From HRBIN01 sp038891515 (GTDB lineage Archaea; Thermoproteota; Nitrososphaeria_A; Caldarchaeales; Caldarchaeaceae): a stretch of DNA of 10,401 nt. The position numbers and the translations under genes are program-made. This document shows, piece after piece, positions 1 through 6,849 of the stretch (position 1 is the first letter of the stretch; each line of letters begins with the position of its first letter). The stretch spans positions 1 to 10,401 of the forward strand of contig JAWAEB010000055.1 of the NCBI GenBank assembly GCA_038891515.1, written 5' to 3'. The notes beneath the pieces were generated by a model that saw nothing but the letters and a program-made list of their open reading frames with translations, was not told the DNA's origin and did not search any database.

Positions 1-195
1 CCTCACCTGCTCCATTACGAAGGCACCCACGGGACAGCCAGGTGCTGTGAGAGTCATCTTGACGTAGACCGAGTTGTCTTCCCTCACTTGAACATCATAG
101 ACTAGGCCAAGGTCCACTATGTTGACAGGTATTTCTGGGTCGTAACAGTTCTTTAGGGCTTCTATGATCTGCTCCTGCGAGGGCTTCTGCACCAT
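1..195 (-). CDS. DUF59/MIP18-family Fe-S cluster assembly protein (N-terminal part, cut by window edge)
   Basis: Sixty-five codons read leftward from an ATG at 195-193 and run off the window, so the C-terminus is missing. The segment has the two signatures of the DUF59 (MIP18/SufT/PaaD-like) fold: DPEIPVNIVDLGLVY at residues 19-33, and LTAPGCP at residues 49-55 with the family's conserved cysteine (C54). Known members help assemble or deliver Fe-S clusters in the cytoplasm; archaeal copies often sit near Mrp/ApbC-type carriers, but the neighbour on that side is outside the window. An in-frame TGA at 204-202 rules out a longer start, so the start is ATG 195 or the GTG directly after it. A GAGG directly abuts the ATG. 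The ATG at 205 sits after a better-spaced GAGGTGAT but is in the wrong frame. The gene diverges from the PfpI gene. The family is secure; the target protein is unknown. Confidence 0.85.
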   Translation of the reverse strand, partial: MVQKPSQEQIIEALKNCYDPEIPVNIVDLGLVYDVQVREDNSVYVKMTLTAPGCPVGAFVMEQVR

Positions 196-224
196 CCTCT
201 TTCATGAGTATCACCTCGCAACAG

Positions 225-232
225 TATTTAAG
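225..232 (-). promoter_or_regulatory. TATA box of the DUF59 gene
   Basis: On the minus strand this reads CTTAAATA, a close match to the archaeal TATA box. It lies about 33 nt before the ATG at 195, which predicts a transcript starting close to the start codon, with little or no leader. Confidence 0.55.
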
Positions 233-261
233 CGTGTAAGACCTTCACACGTATGGGTCGA

Positions 262-270
262 TGCTTAAAT
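262..270 (+). promoter_or_regulatory. TATA box of the PfpI-methyltransferase operon
   Basis: TGCTTAAAT is an archaeal TATA-like element centred about 31 nt before ATG 297. It predicts transcription starting near 292. This argues that the upstream in-frame ATG at 261, which overlaps the box itself, is not the translation start. Confidence 0.5.
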
Positions 271-296
271 CCGGCCGCCCAGCCCGTTATTATGGC

Positions 297-842
297 ATGA
301 GCTTGACTGGGAGGAGGGCATGCATCCTGGTGGGGCCTGACTTTGAGGATCTAGAGCTCCACTATCCACTGCTCAGACTCCTGGAGGAGGGCGCTTATGT
401 GAAGGTTGTGGGACCGGTGAAGTCCGAGTATAGGGGTAAGCATGGGACTGCCGTCACCGCCGACTTGGCTGTGGAGGAGTGCAGAGCATCGGACTTTGAC
501 TTGCTGGTCATACCCGGTGGGTGGGCTCCCGATAGGCTGAGACGAAACCCATCAATAGTCTCTTTTGTGAGGGATTTCTTTAACGCAGGAAAAGTAGTGG
601 CGTCAATCTGCCACGGCCCCCAGATCCTCATATCTGCCAATGTCTTGAAGGGCTTTAGGCTTACATGCTCCCCAGCCATAAGGGATGACGTGATAAATGC
701 AGGCGGCATCTACGAGGACTCTCCAGTAGTAGTGGATAGGAACTTGGTCACATCGCGTTATCCGGCGGACCTACCCCACTTCTCCAGGGCCCTCATAGGG
801 TTGGCCGCCAAAATCAAAGTGGGTGAGAGGGCTGTAGAGTGA
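297..842 (+). CDS. PfpI/DJ-1 family protein (cysteine peptidase/deglycase-like)
   Basis: A 181-residue protein, the usual length for single-domain PfpI/DJ-1 proteins. The nucleophile elbow is ASICHGPQIL (residues 102-111) with C105 followed by H106. The N-terminal GPDFEDLEL stretch supplies the acidic residues near the cysteine (E17, with D15 where PfpI enzymes commonly have Glu). VIPGGWAPDRLR (71-82) is the family's glycine-rich loop, with Asp where PfpI usually has Glu in APE-R. Characterised relatives are described as intracellular proteases or as glyoxalase/deglycase enzymes; the deglycase role is disputed, so the substrate here is open. I chose ATG 297 because the earlier ATG at 261 overlaps the probable TATA box and adds a basic, non-conserved leader. 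The stop overlaps the GTG start of the methyltransferase (GTGA, 839-842), implying co-transcription and coupled translation. Confidence 0.88.
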   Translation: MSLTGRRACILVGPDFEDLELHYPLLRLLEEGAYVKVVGPVKSEYRGKHGTAVTADLAVEECRASDFDLLVIPGGWAPDRLRRNPSIVSFVRDFFNAGKVVASICHGPQILISANVLKGFRLTCSPAIRDDVINAGGIYEDSPVVVDRNLVTSRYPADLPHFSRALIGLAAKIKVGERAVE

Positions 843-1970
843 AGTTACCCGAGATTGAGGAGAGATATGACCTCGGTTGGATGGTGACATTCAGGGGAAA
901 CAGAAGTCTCCCCAGGCATAGGTGGTTTTTTCTTTAAGGAAGGGTTTTCACGGGATTTCGTCGAGCTGGCCCTCAAGTTAGCAGGCAACTCTGCAGACTC
1001 GGTTGTCTTAGACCCATTCCTAGGCGTGGGGACCACATGCCTCACATGCAGGGAGTTGGGTCTGGAGTCTGTGGGTGTGGAGGTATCACCCCTCTTCGCC
1101 ATGGTATCAAGAGTCAAGACTAACGACTATGAAAGTATGGAGCTGAGGGCTGTCAGAGACAAAATACTAGGCCAGAAGTTTGAGAGAAGGGAGCTTGATG
1201 TGAGCGGCTTCATACGTAGGCTCTTCCCACGGCCAGTCCTTGAGGACTTGGTATTCTTCAGGGAGAAACTATGGGAAATTGAAGACAGGGGGGTGCGGGA
1301 GTTCTTCGCACTAGCCCTTATGAACGCTGCGGGAAAGACATCTTATATATTCCGTGACGGTGGCATGATAAAGATTAAGCGAGACCTTCCGAGGCCGCCA
1401 TCTCTGAAGAAGACATTCAGAAGAGTTGTGAATACCATGATAAGGGATGTGGAGCGACATCCCCTCAGCCCATCCACCGCCACAATCATATTGGGAGACG
1501 CGAGGAGGATGAACTTCTTAGAGTCCGAGACATTTGACATCGTCATTACTTCGCCGCCATACCTAAACAAGATAGAATACACCAGCGTCTACAGACCTGA
1601 GTACGAACTTTTCATGAAGGATCTAGCGTTCAATCCCATAAGGTCATACATTGGGCTGAGACCCTCAGACGCCATGGAGGAAATCTCCGGAGGCCTTCCA
1701 CCAGCCGCCCAATATTATTTCAGGGATATGAGAGCGGCCTTGGCCGAGATTTTCAGAGTTCTAAAGCCAGGTGGAAGCTCTGTGATGGTTGCTGGTGGCG
1801 GTGTCTTTCCTGACAGGGTGCTGGAGGTGGATATTCACATATCCGAGATAGCGTCAGACCTGGGGTTTAAAGTGGAGCGGATTATAGCTGTTAACAAGCG
1901 AGTGGCCACAACTAGAAGGGTTATCAAGATTGGCATGTCTAGGGAGAGCATACTAGTATTCAGGAAGTAG
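839..1970 (+). CDS. SAM-dependent DNA methyltransferase (TSPPY type), frame interrupted at 926-937
   Basis: Read in two frames, this is one methyltransferase of about 376 residues. GTG 839 opens a frame giving VKLPEIEERYDLGW, then FRGNRSLPRHRWFF, which stops at TAA 935-937. From 933 the next frame continues FKEGFSRDFVELALK and runs intact to TAG 1968-1970. The joined motif HRWFF/FKEGFS is typical of these enzymes and spans the break exactly, so a +1 shift or one extra T in the T6 run explains it. SAM-binding motif I is DPFLGVGTT (about residues 58-66) and catalytic motif IV is TSPPY (about 237-241); SPPY is common in N4-cytosine methylases, so N4-methylcytosine is the likely product. About 170 intervening residues may carry target recognition. 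FRVLKPGG follows motif IV. No restriction endonuclease is visible nearby, so it is probably a solitary methylase. The first ATG-like start in the main frame, GTG 1026, would remove motif I and is not credible as the start. Confidence 0.8.
920..938 (+). other. Frameshift site: SD-like AGGTGG, T6 run, CTT TAA
   Basis: AGGTGG (920-925) is followed by six T (926-931), CTT (932-934) and an in-frame TAA (935-937). A tRNA-Leu slipping from CTT to TTT (933-935) would continue at AAG 936 in the downstream methyltransferase frame. A single extra T in the run would give the same picture as a sequencing error or mutation. The sequence alone cannot separate these. Confidence 0.55.
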
Positions 1971-3111
1971 TCTCGGCCAGCTCGTGCAGCTCACCTCTAG
2001 CCAGCCTATACCTCCGATGCCTCCAGACAATCACGGGGTCCCTCGCAGATCTATACAATGCGCTGACTAGACCGGCCAGCACTATCACCGCCCCAGCTGG
2101 CCATAGGAAGCAGCTGAGTAGGCCGCCGCCATGCCTGTACGCCTCCAAACCCAGCGCCGTGGATATCAGTGCCAATGAGATTCCCGACAAAAATGAGTCG
2201 TATAATGGGCCTTGGATCGATAGTAGGAACCCTATGATGGGTGCTAGGAAGATGAATGCTAAGGCCGCCGTAAGGGCTAAAGGTTTGAACTTGTGCCCTA
2301 GGAATATGGGTGTAAAGAGTCTGAGTATCCCATGCCAGAGTGTTTCGAGACTCCTGTTCCAGGCGGCCGTCATGTAACCCCTCGCATCAGCCAAAAGTAT
2401 TCTCAAACCCTCATGCCTTCCCACTATAGCTATGGCCCTGTCCTCCAAGAGCGAGCTCCTAACCCTCTTGTGTCCACCAAGTCTTTCATACGCATCCCGT
2501 TTCACAAGTATAAAACTGCCAAAGGCAAAAGATGCTTTTCCATCGACAACCTTGTCCGGCCTACCTATCAGATACAATCCCATGAGGAGTATGGGCAGCG
2601 CTGCCTTCAAGATGGGGGTCTGCATCTCGAAGGAGGGGTAGAGGGAGACCATGTCAAATTCCCCCTCGCTCGCCAGTGTCAACACCTTCGAAACCAAGTC
2701 TCTTTGAACCCTAGCATCGCTGTCTGTGAAGAGGAGCCACTCCCCACAACTGGCCTCATACCCTATGTGGCAAGCCCATGTCTTCCCAACCCATCCTCGT
2801 GGTGTTGGACTTGCCTTCAATACCTTAACGCCTTTTGAGGAATATCTACTAGCCACCAGCGCAGTGCCGTCGGTGGAGCCATCGTCCACAACTATTATCT
2901 CATAGACCACATCGCCTTGGGAGAGATAGGACTCCAGACACTCCCCTATATCTCTCTCTTCATTTCTTGCAGGAATTATCACAGAGACCTTATGAGTTGT
3001 CTGACAATTTCTCACCTGTCCCAGCTTTGGTAGACCCTTCTCAACCCTCAACTTGAAAAATAGGAGAAAGACCGATGCCATAAGATGGATCATAAGTAGC
3101 GGTGTAATCAT
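1960..3111 (-). CDS. Membrane-associated family 2 glycosyltransferase
   Basis: A 383-residue GT2-type enzyme. An N-terminal hydrophobic segment (about 3-20) precedes a cytoplasmic GT-A catalytic domain: SVIIPARNEE (43-52) and VVDDGSTDGT (74-83) bind the nucleotide-sugar, FTDSDARV (128-135) holds the metal-binding DxD, and LLEDRAI (221-227) supplies the probable catalytic acid region. GWVGKTWAC (106-114) before the DxD resembles the HpnB/CrtQ-like branch, which glycosylates lipids or carotenoids. Hydrophobic segments at about 278-298, 309-322 and 331-353 anchor the C-terminus. The acceptor is inferred to be a membrane lipid or polyprenyl compound and is not shown by the sequence. The start is ATG 3111, about 35 nt after an AT-rich promoter shared with Hsp20. 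The last 11 nt overlap the convergent methyltransferase gene. Confidence 0.88.
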   Translation of the reverse strand: MITPLLMIHLMASVFLLFFKLRVEKGLPKLGQVRNCQTTHKVSVIIPARNEERDIGECLESYLSQGDVVYEIIVVDDGSTDGTALVASRYSSKGVKVLKASPTPRGWVGKTWACHIGYEASCGEWLLFTDSDARVQRDLVSKVLTLASEGEFDMVSLYPSFEMQTPILKAALPILLMGLYLIGRPDKVVDGKASFAFGSFILVKRDAYERLGGHKRVRSSLLEDRAIAIVGRHEGLRILLADARGYMTAAWNRSLETLWHGILRLFTPIFLGHKFKPLALTAALAFIFLAPIIGFLLSIQGPLYDSFLSGISLALISTALGLEAYRHGGGLLSCFLWPAGAVIVLAGLVSALYRSARDPVIVWRHRRYRLARGELHELAETTS

Positions 3112-3141
3112 CTTCTAATTGAATAGCTCTACCGGGGCCTG

Positions 3142-3158
3142 TTTATTAAGAATAAATA
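3142..3158. promoter_or_regulatory. Divergent AT-rich promoter core between glycosyltransferase and Hsp20
   Basis: TTTATTAAGAATAAATA contains candidate TATA boxes in both directions: AATAAATA (3151-3158) for Hsp20, predicting a start near 3180, and CTTAATAAA (3150-3142, minus strand) for the glycosyltransferase, predicting a start near 3121. The whole intergenic space is 87 nt, so any regulator bound here would be placed to affect both genes. Confidence 0.45.
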
Positions 3159-3198
3159 GGGCCTTGGCACTTCTCTATAACAGGAGTTGTCTCGAGAC

Positions 3199-3771
3199 AT
3201 GTGGTTTGGTAGGAGGCGTAGATGGCCGTTCTTTAGGGACATATTTGAGGAGTTCGAGGAGTTCGCACGGGAGATGGAGAGGGAGTTTGAGGAGGAGATG
3301 CGCCGCCTGACCGAACAATTACCCAAGGACCTCGTAAGGGAGACTGTGACAGACAGGGGGGTCAGGAGAGAGTATGGACCATTCGTCTACGGCTACTCTA
3401 TCACCATAGGACCTGACGGCAAACCCATCATAAGGCAGTTCGGGAACGTGCGTCCAGGAGCCCTTCCCAGAGGTATTGAGTTCAGCCCGGAGAGGGAGCC
3501 CCTCGTGGATGTGATAGAAGAGGATAAGCAGGTGAAGGTGATAGCCGAGTTGCCAGGTGTGAACAAGGAGGATATAGACTTGAGGGTTGAGGAGAAGATG
3601 CTCACAATTAAAGTGGACACCCCTTCGAGAAAATACTTCAAGGAGGTATCCTTACCCACGGCCGTGAGCGATACAGGCGCCAAAGCCACATACAATAACG
3701 GAGTCCTTGAGGTTGTTCTGCCCAAGAAAGAGACTAGAGCTCTCAGGGGCGAGAGAGTTAAGGTGGAGTAG
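3199..3771 (+). CDS. Small heat shock protein, Hsp20/alpha-crystallin family
   Basis: A 190-residue ATP-independent chaperone that holds unfolding proteins in large oligomers in the cytoplasm. The N-terminal arm starts MWFGRRRRWPFF and continues as a highly charged Glu/Arg helix (about 12-40), then a conserved archaeal linker, GYSITIGPDGKP (65-76). The alpha-crystallin domain spans about 101-176, with the signatures AELPGV (116-121) and NGVLEVVLPK (167-176). The tail ends in VKVE, whose VKV (187-189) can stand in for the I-x-I motif that docks between dimers. I chose ATG 3199 over the in-frame TTG at 3187: MWF followed by basic residues is the usual archaeal Hsp20 opening. GGAG at 3183-3186 leaves about 12 nt to the ATG and no room for the TTG. 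Confidence 0.93.
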   Translation: MWFGRRRRWPFFRDIFEEFEEFAREMEREFEEEMRRLTEQLPKDLVRETVTDRGVRREYGPFVYGYSITIGPDGKPIIRQFGNVRPGALPRGIEFSPEREPLVDVIEEDKQVKVIAELPGVNKEDIDLRVEEKMLTIKVDTPSRKYFKEVSLPTAVSDTGAKATYNNGVLEVVLPKKETRALRGERVKVE

Positions 3772-3800
3772 TCCTACTCTTTGTCTGTGATGGTTGGGTA

Positions 3801-3810
3801 TAGTTAAATA
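3801..3810 (+). promoter_or_regulatory. TATA box of the 2-oxoacid:ferredoxin oxidoreductase operon
   Basis: TAGTTAAATA sits in the 77-nt gap between Hsp20 and the oxidoreductase. It predicts transcription starting near 3830-3836, leaving a leader of roughly 15 nt before ATG 3849. No hairpin stood out in this gap; TCTTTGTC just after the Hsp20 stop is a weak pyrimidine-rich candidate for its 3' end. Confidence 0.5.
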
Positions 3811-3848
3811 CGGCTCAAAGCAGACTACCCTCGTAGATGTGTTAGAAG

Positions 3849-5810
3849 ATGCCCTCCAGCAGAATCTCTTGGATGATTGGTGGGGCGCAGGGCACTGGTG
3901 TAGATTCCTCAGCCAACATATTCGCCAGAGCTGCGGCCTCAACAGGGCTCTATGTATTCGGCAAAAGGGAATACTACTCCAACATAAAGGGAGAACACAG
4001 CTACTTCACGGTGGTTATGTCTGATAGCCCCGTATACTCCCACATGGATGAGGTTCACCTGCTAGCCACCTTTGACTCCGAGACCACAGTCCGCCACGCA
4101 TGGGAGGTGGTGAGGGGGGGAGGGATTGTCTACGACGCTATGGCTGTTGGAGAAAAGATAGCCAATATACCCACACTTGAGAAGATTGTCCTAGAGCGTA
4201 TTCTCTCCAAGCTTTCAAGGGAGGGGCTGGGAGAGACTGTTGGTGATGTTCTGGAGGTTGCTAGGCGCTCGGGTGTAGCTCTCTATCCAATTCCATACAT
4301 GGATATTCTAAAGAAGATAGGCGAGACCATAGGGGAGAAACAGTTGAGTCTCCTCTCCAGGATGACCAACGTGTTGGCGGTAGCGGCCTCCTTCGCAATA
4401 CTTGGACTGCCCATAGAACATCTCGAGCAGGCCATCGGCCAGATATTCAAGGCCAAGGCCAGGGTTGTCAAATCCAACATAGAAGCGGCCCGCGCAGCTG
4501 TTGAGTATGTATCCCATAAGTTCCTCGACACCTTCCCGTACAGGCCTGTCCATCGCCCACACCATCGGCCAAGACTACTCATCTCTGGAACGTCATCGAT
4601 CGCCTTGGGCAAAATTGTGGCGGGGTGTAGATTCCAAACATATTATCCTATCACACCAGCGAGCGATGAGAGCGTCTACCTCGAGGACCATGACACCTTC
4701 AAACTCAATCTGGAAGATTATCCCCACATACGGGAGAACATAGAGTTGGATGGTAGGGGCTCGATAGTGGTGGTCCAGAGCGAGGACGAAATAGCAGCCA
4801 TCAACATGGCTTCTGGAGCAGCCCTCGCCGGTGTGAGGGCGTCAACGGCCACTTCTGGTCCTGGCTTCGACCTGATGATAGAGGGGATTGGATACGCAGG
4901 CATGAATGAGATACCTGTAGTGATAACGCTCTACCAGAGGGGCGGGCCGAGCACTGGGCTGCCCACACGCCATGAACAGGGTGAACTGCTCTTCTCAATC
5001 TTCGGAGGTCACGGAGAGTTCCCCAGAATAGTCCTAGCATCCGGAGACATAGAAGAGGCATTCTACGACACTATCAGAGCCTTTAACTACGCCGAAAAAT
5101 ACCAGCTCCCCGTGGTGCACCTAGTTGATAAAGCCCTAGCCAACAGCACGATGACCACCGAGATCTTTGATGCCCTGAGACTCTCGATAGATAGGGGACA
5201 GACGTTCACTTCCTGGGATGCTTCGAAGGGTGAGTATAAGAGGTTCGCCTTCACCCCGGACGGCATATCACCTAGAATAGTCTTGGGCACTCCCAACGGC
5301 ATATTCTGGAATACCGGTGATGAGCATGACGAGTTTGGCCACATCTCAGAAGACCCCACCATAAGGGACAGGATGATGGAGAAGCGGATGCGTAAGTTGG
5401 AGACCGCTGATGCCGAGATTCCAGAGAGTGAGCGGGTATCCATCTACGGAAACCCTGACGCACCCAACCTTATAATTAGCTGGGGCTCACCCAAGGGAGC
5501 AATACTGGATTCGATATCCTATCTGGAGAATGAGGGGCTACACTTCGCATTCGCCCAGATAAAGATGCTACATCCATTCCCAACCCGGTTCATACAGAGC
5601 CTAATACCATCATACAAGAAGACAATATGCGTGGAGCAGAACTACTCTGGACAGCTTATGACCCTGATAAGGGCTAGGACCGGTCACATGATAGACCACC
5701 TGATATGCAAATACAATGGCAGGCCATTCTCATCTTCGGAGGTCAAGAATGCCTTGCAGGAGGCCGTGTTCAAGGGATCACCTAGGATAGTTACTAGGGC
5801 TGGAGCGTGA
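3849..5810 (+). CDS. 2-oxoacid:ferredoxin oxidoreductase, fused gamma-alpha subunit
   Basis: A 653-residue large subunit of the two-subunit enzyme that oxidatively decarboxylates 2-oxoacids (pyruvate, 2-oxoglutarate and others) to acyl-CoA and reduces ferredoxin. Residues 1 to about 230 are the gamma domain, opening SWMIGGAQGTGVDSSANIF (7-25). The alpha domain follows with YPITPASDES (266-275), the hallmark YPITP of this family, then TSGPGFDLM (335-343) and GPSTGLPTRHEQGEL (366-380). R364 and T373 appear to match the arginine and threonine linked to substrate choice in the Sulfolobus enzyme (alignment by eye). No ferredoxin-like 4Fe-4S domain is present, as expected for the two-subunit type. 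ATG 3849 fits because the frame above it meets a stop at 3843-3845. The stop overlaps the beta-subunit GTG by 4 nt. Broad 2-oxoacid use is inferred. Confidence 0.95.
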   Translation: MPSSRISWMIGGAQGTGVDSSANIFARAAASTGLYVFGKREYYSNIKGEHSYFTVVMSDSPVYSHMDEVHLLATFDSETTVRHAWEVVRGGGIVYDAMAVGEKIANIPTLEKIVLERILSKLSREGLGETVGDVLEVARRSGVALYPIPYMDILKKIGETIGEKQLSLLSRMTNVLAVAASFAILGLPIEHLEQAIGQIFKAKARVVKSNIEAARAAVEYVSHKFLDTFPYRPVHRPHHRPRLLISGTSSIALGKIVAGCRFQTYYPITPASDESVYLEDHDTFKLNLEDYPHIRENIELDGRGSIVVVQSEDEIAAINMASGAALAGVRASTATSGPGFDLMIEGIGYAGMNEIPVVITLYQRGGPSTGLPTRHEQGELLFSIFGGHGEFPRIVLASGDIEEAFYDTIRAFNYAEKYQLPVVHLVDKALANSTMTTEIFDALRLSIDRGQTFTSWDASKGEYKRFAFTPDGISPRIVLGTPNGIFWNTGDEHDEFGHISEDPTIRDRMMEKRMRKLETADAEIPESERVSIYGNPDAPNLIISWGSPKGAILDSISYLENEGLHFAFAQIKMLHPFPTRFIQSLIPSYKKTICVEQNYSGQLMTLIRARTGHMIDHLICKYNGRPFSSSEVKNALQEAVFKGSPRIVTRAGA

Positions 5811-6784
5811 GCGGGATGACTACGAAGCTATCCATGGTTTCGTTCAGGACAGCAGTTCACAACGACTGGTGCCCTGGATGCGGTGACTTTGGAATATTAT
5901 CCTCTATACAGATGGCTCTAGCGGAGCTTCAGATAGAACCAAGCAGAGCTGTTGTCTTCTCGGGGATTGGCTGTTCAGGCAAGACACCCCACTACATCAA
6001 CACGTACGGTATACACACCCTTCATGGGAGGTCCCTACCTTTTGCGATAGGAGCCAAGCTGGCCAACCCGACTCTCACCGTCCTAGCTGTGGGGGGCGAC
6101 GGTGATGGCTTAGGAATAGGTGCGGGTCACTTCGTCAACTCTGGAAGGAGAAATGTGGACTTTACATACATAGTCTTTGACAACGGGGTATACGGACTCA
6201 CCAAGGGTCAGGCCTCTCCAACCCTACCCCGGGACCTCAAGACAAAGTCTCTACCACGGCCGAACATCAACGATGCCGTCAACCCAATCGCGATAGCGGT
6301 CACCGCTGGATACACCTTCATAGCGAGGGGCTACTCTTATGACACACGCCATCTCAAGGAGCTTATCAAGAAGGGCATACAGCATGAGGGCTCGGCCTTC
6401 ATAGATGTTCTGCAGCCATGTCCCACATACAACGACATCACTACGAAGGAGTGGTATGGAGGTGAGGACAGACTCGTGGATGGTAAGCCCATGCCACGCA
6501 TTTACAAGCTTGAGGAGGAGGGTTACGACCCGATTGTGTCTAGCGCTGACCCTGAGGAGGCTGAGAGGAAGAAGCTGCAGGCCATTGCCAAGTCCTTCCA
6601 ATGGGGTGACAGAATACCTGTGGGTGTGTTCTACCATAACCCCCACGTACCCAGCTATGAGGCACGTATTGCGGCACGGATGCCAAGCTATTACAACAAT
6701 CCACCTGCACTACAGCCCATAGCAGACAGTTCTGGGAGGCCAATAGCCTTCATCGATGAGATTGTTAAGGAGTTCCTAGTCTGA
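5807..6784 (+). CDS. 2-oxoacid:ferredoxin oxidoreductase, beta subunit (thiamine pyrophosphate and Fe-S binding)
   Basis: A 325-residue partner of the preceding subunit; it carries thiamine pyrophosphate and the single 4Fe-4S cluster. Cluster ligands are visible as WCPGCG (C22, C25), GCSGK (C56) and PCPTYND (C205), at spacings that match the Sulfolobus beta subunit. The cofactor motif is GGDGDGLGIG with a following Asn (96-105 and beyond). PHYINTYGIHTLHGR (61-75) and YGLTKGQASPT (129-139) are family blocks, and K59 and L131 align by eye with residues tied to 2-oxoacid recognition. The start is either GTG 5807, overlapping the alpha stop (GTGA), or ATG 5816 three codons later, which has GGAG 10 nt before it; the two differ by three residues. 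Translation is probably coupled to the alpha gene. Confidence 0.95.
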   Translation: MSGMTTKLSMVSFRTAVHNDWCPGCGDFGILSSIQMALAELQIEPSRAVVFSGIGCSGKTPHYINTYGIHTLHGRSLPFAIGAKLANPTLTVLAVGGDGDGLGIGAGHFVNSGRRNVDFTYIVFDNGVYGLTKGQASPTLPRDLKTKSLPRPNINDAVNPIAIAVTAGYTFIARGYSYDTRHLKELIKKGIQHEGSAFIDVLQPCPTYNDITTKEWYGGEDRLVDGKPMPRIYKLEEEGYDPIVSSADPEEAERKKLQAIAKSFQWGDRIPVGVFYHNPHVPSYEARIAARMPSYYNNPPALQPIADSSGRPIAFIDEIVKEFLV

Positions 6785-6794
6785 TATATAATTT

Positions 6795-6812
6795 AGCTAT
6801 TATTTTTCATTA
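6795..6812 (+). terminator. T-rich tract, probable transcription end of the oxidoreductase operon
   Basis: Eleven nucleotides after the beta-subunit stop, AGCTATTATTTTTCATTA contains a TATTTTT run without an obvious stable hairpin. This fits the U-rich intrinsic or factor-assisted terminators of archaea. A new TATA box follows at once, so the oxidoreductase and sulfur genes are likely separate units. Confidence 0.4.
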
Positions 6813-6813
6813 A

Positions 6814-6829
6814 GTTTAAGCATATATAG
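6814..6829 (+). promoter_or_regulatory. TATA region of the DsrE-TusA operon
   Basis: GTTTAAGCATATATAG offers two overlapping TATA candidates (TTTAAG near 6815 and CATATATA near 6821). Either predicts transcription starting at about 6845-6850, so the mRNA is probably leaderless at ATG 6850. Confidence 0.5.
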
Positions 6830-6849
6830 GACTATAACCATGCAAATCC

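Noticed and set aside
253..275. Sequence near CGATGCTTAAATCC that resembles a tRNA T-loop.
   Set aside because: It lacks the invariant GTTC, no matching acceptor or anticodon stem was found on either side, and it is better explained as a TATA box.
261..296. ATG 261 as the start of the PfpI gene.
   Set aside because: It overlaps the best TATA box for this gene, and the added residues do not resemble the N-terminus of the family.
1026..1970. Methyltransferase starting at GTG 1026 as a complete 314-residue protein.
   Set aside because: That start lies inside motif I (DPFLGVGTT) and would remove the SAM-binding strand. The frame is open and protein-like upstream to the frameshift site.
839..1970. 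Restriction-modification system.
   Set aside because: No endonuclease-like gene is adjacent: neighbours are a PfpI protein and a convergent glycosyltransferase. A solitary methylase is the supported reading within this window.
2159..2838. Plus-strand open frames across the glycosyltransferase region.
   Set aside because: They are antisense to a complete GT2 gene with all its motifs and encode no recognisable protein.
3794..4024. Open frame of 76 codons from a TTG at 3794 that begins like a protein (GIVKYGSKQTTLVDVLEDAL).
   Set aside because: It contains the TATA box of the oxidoreductase operon and overlaps, in another frame, the conserved opening of the gamma domain, which is certainly coding.
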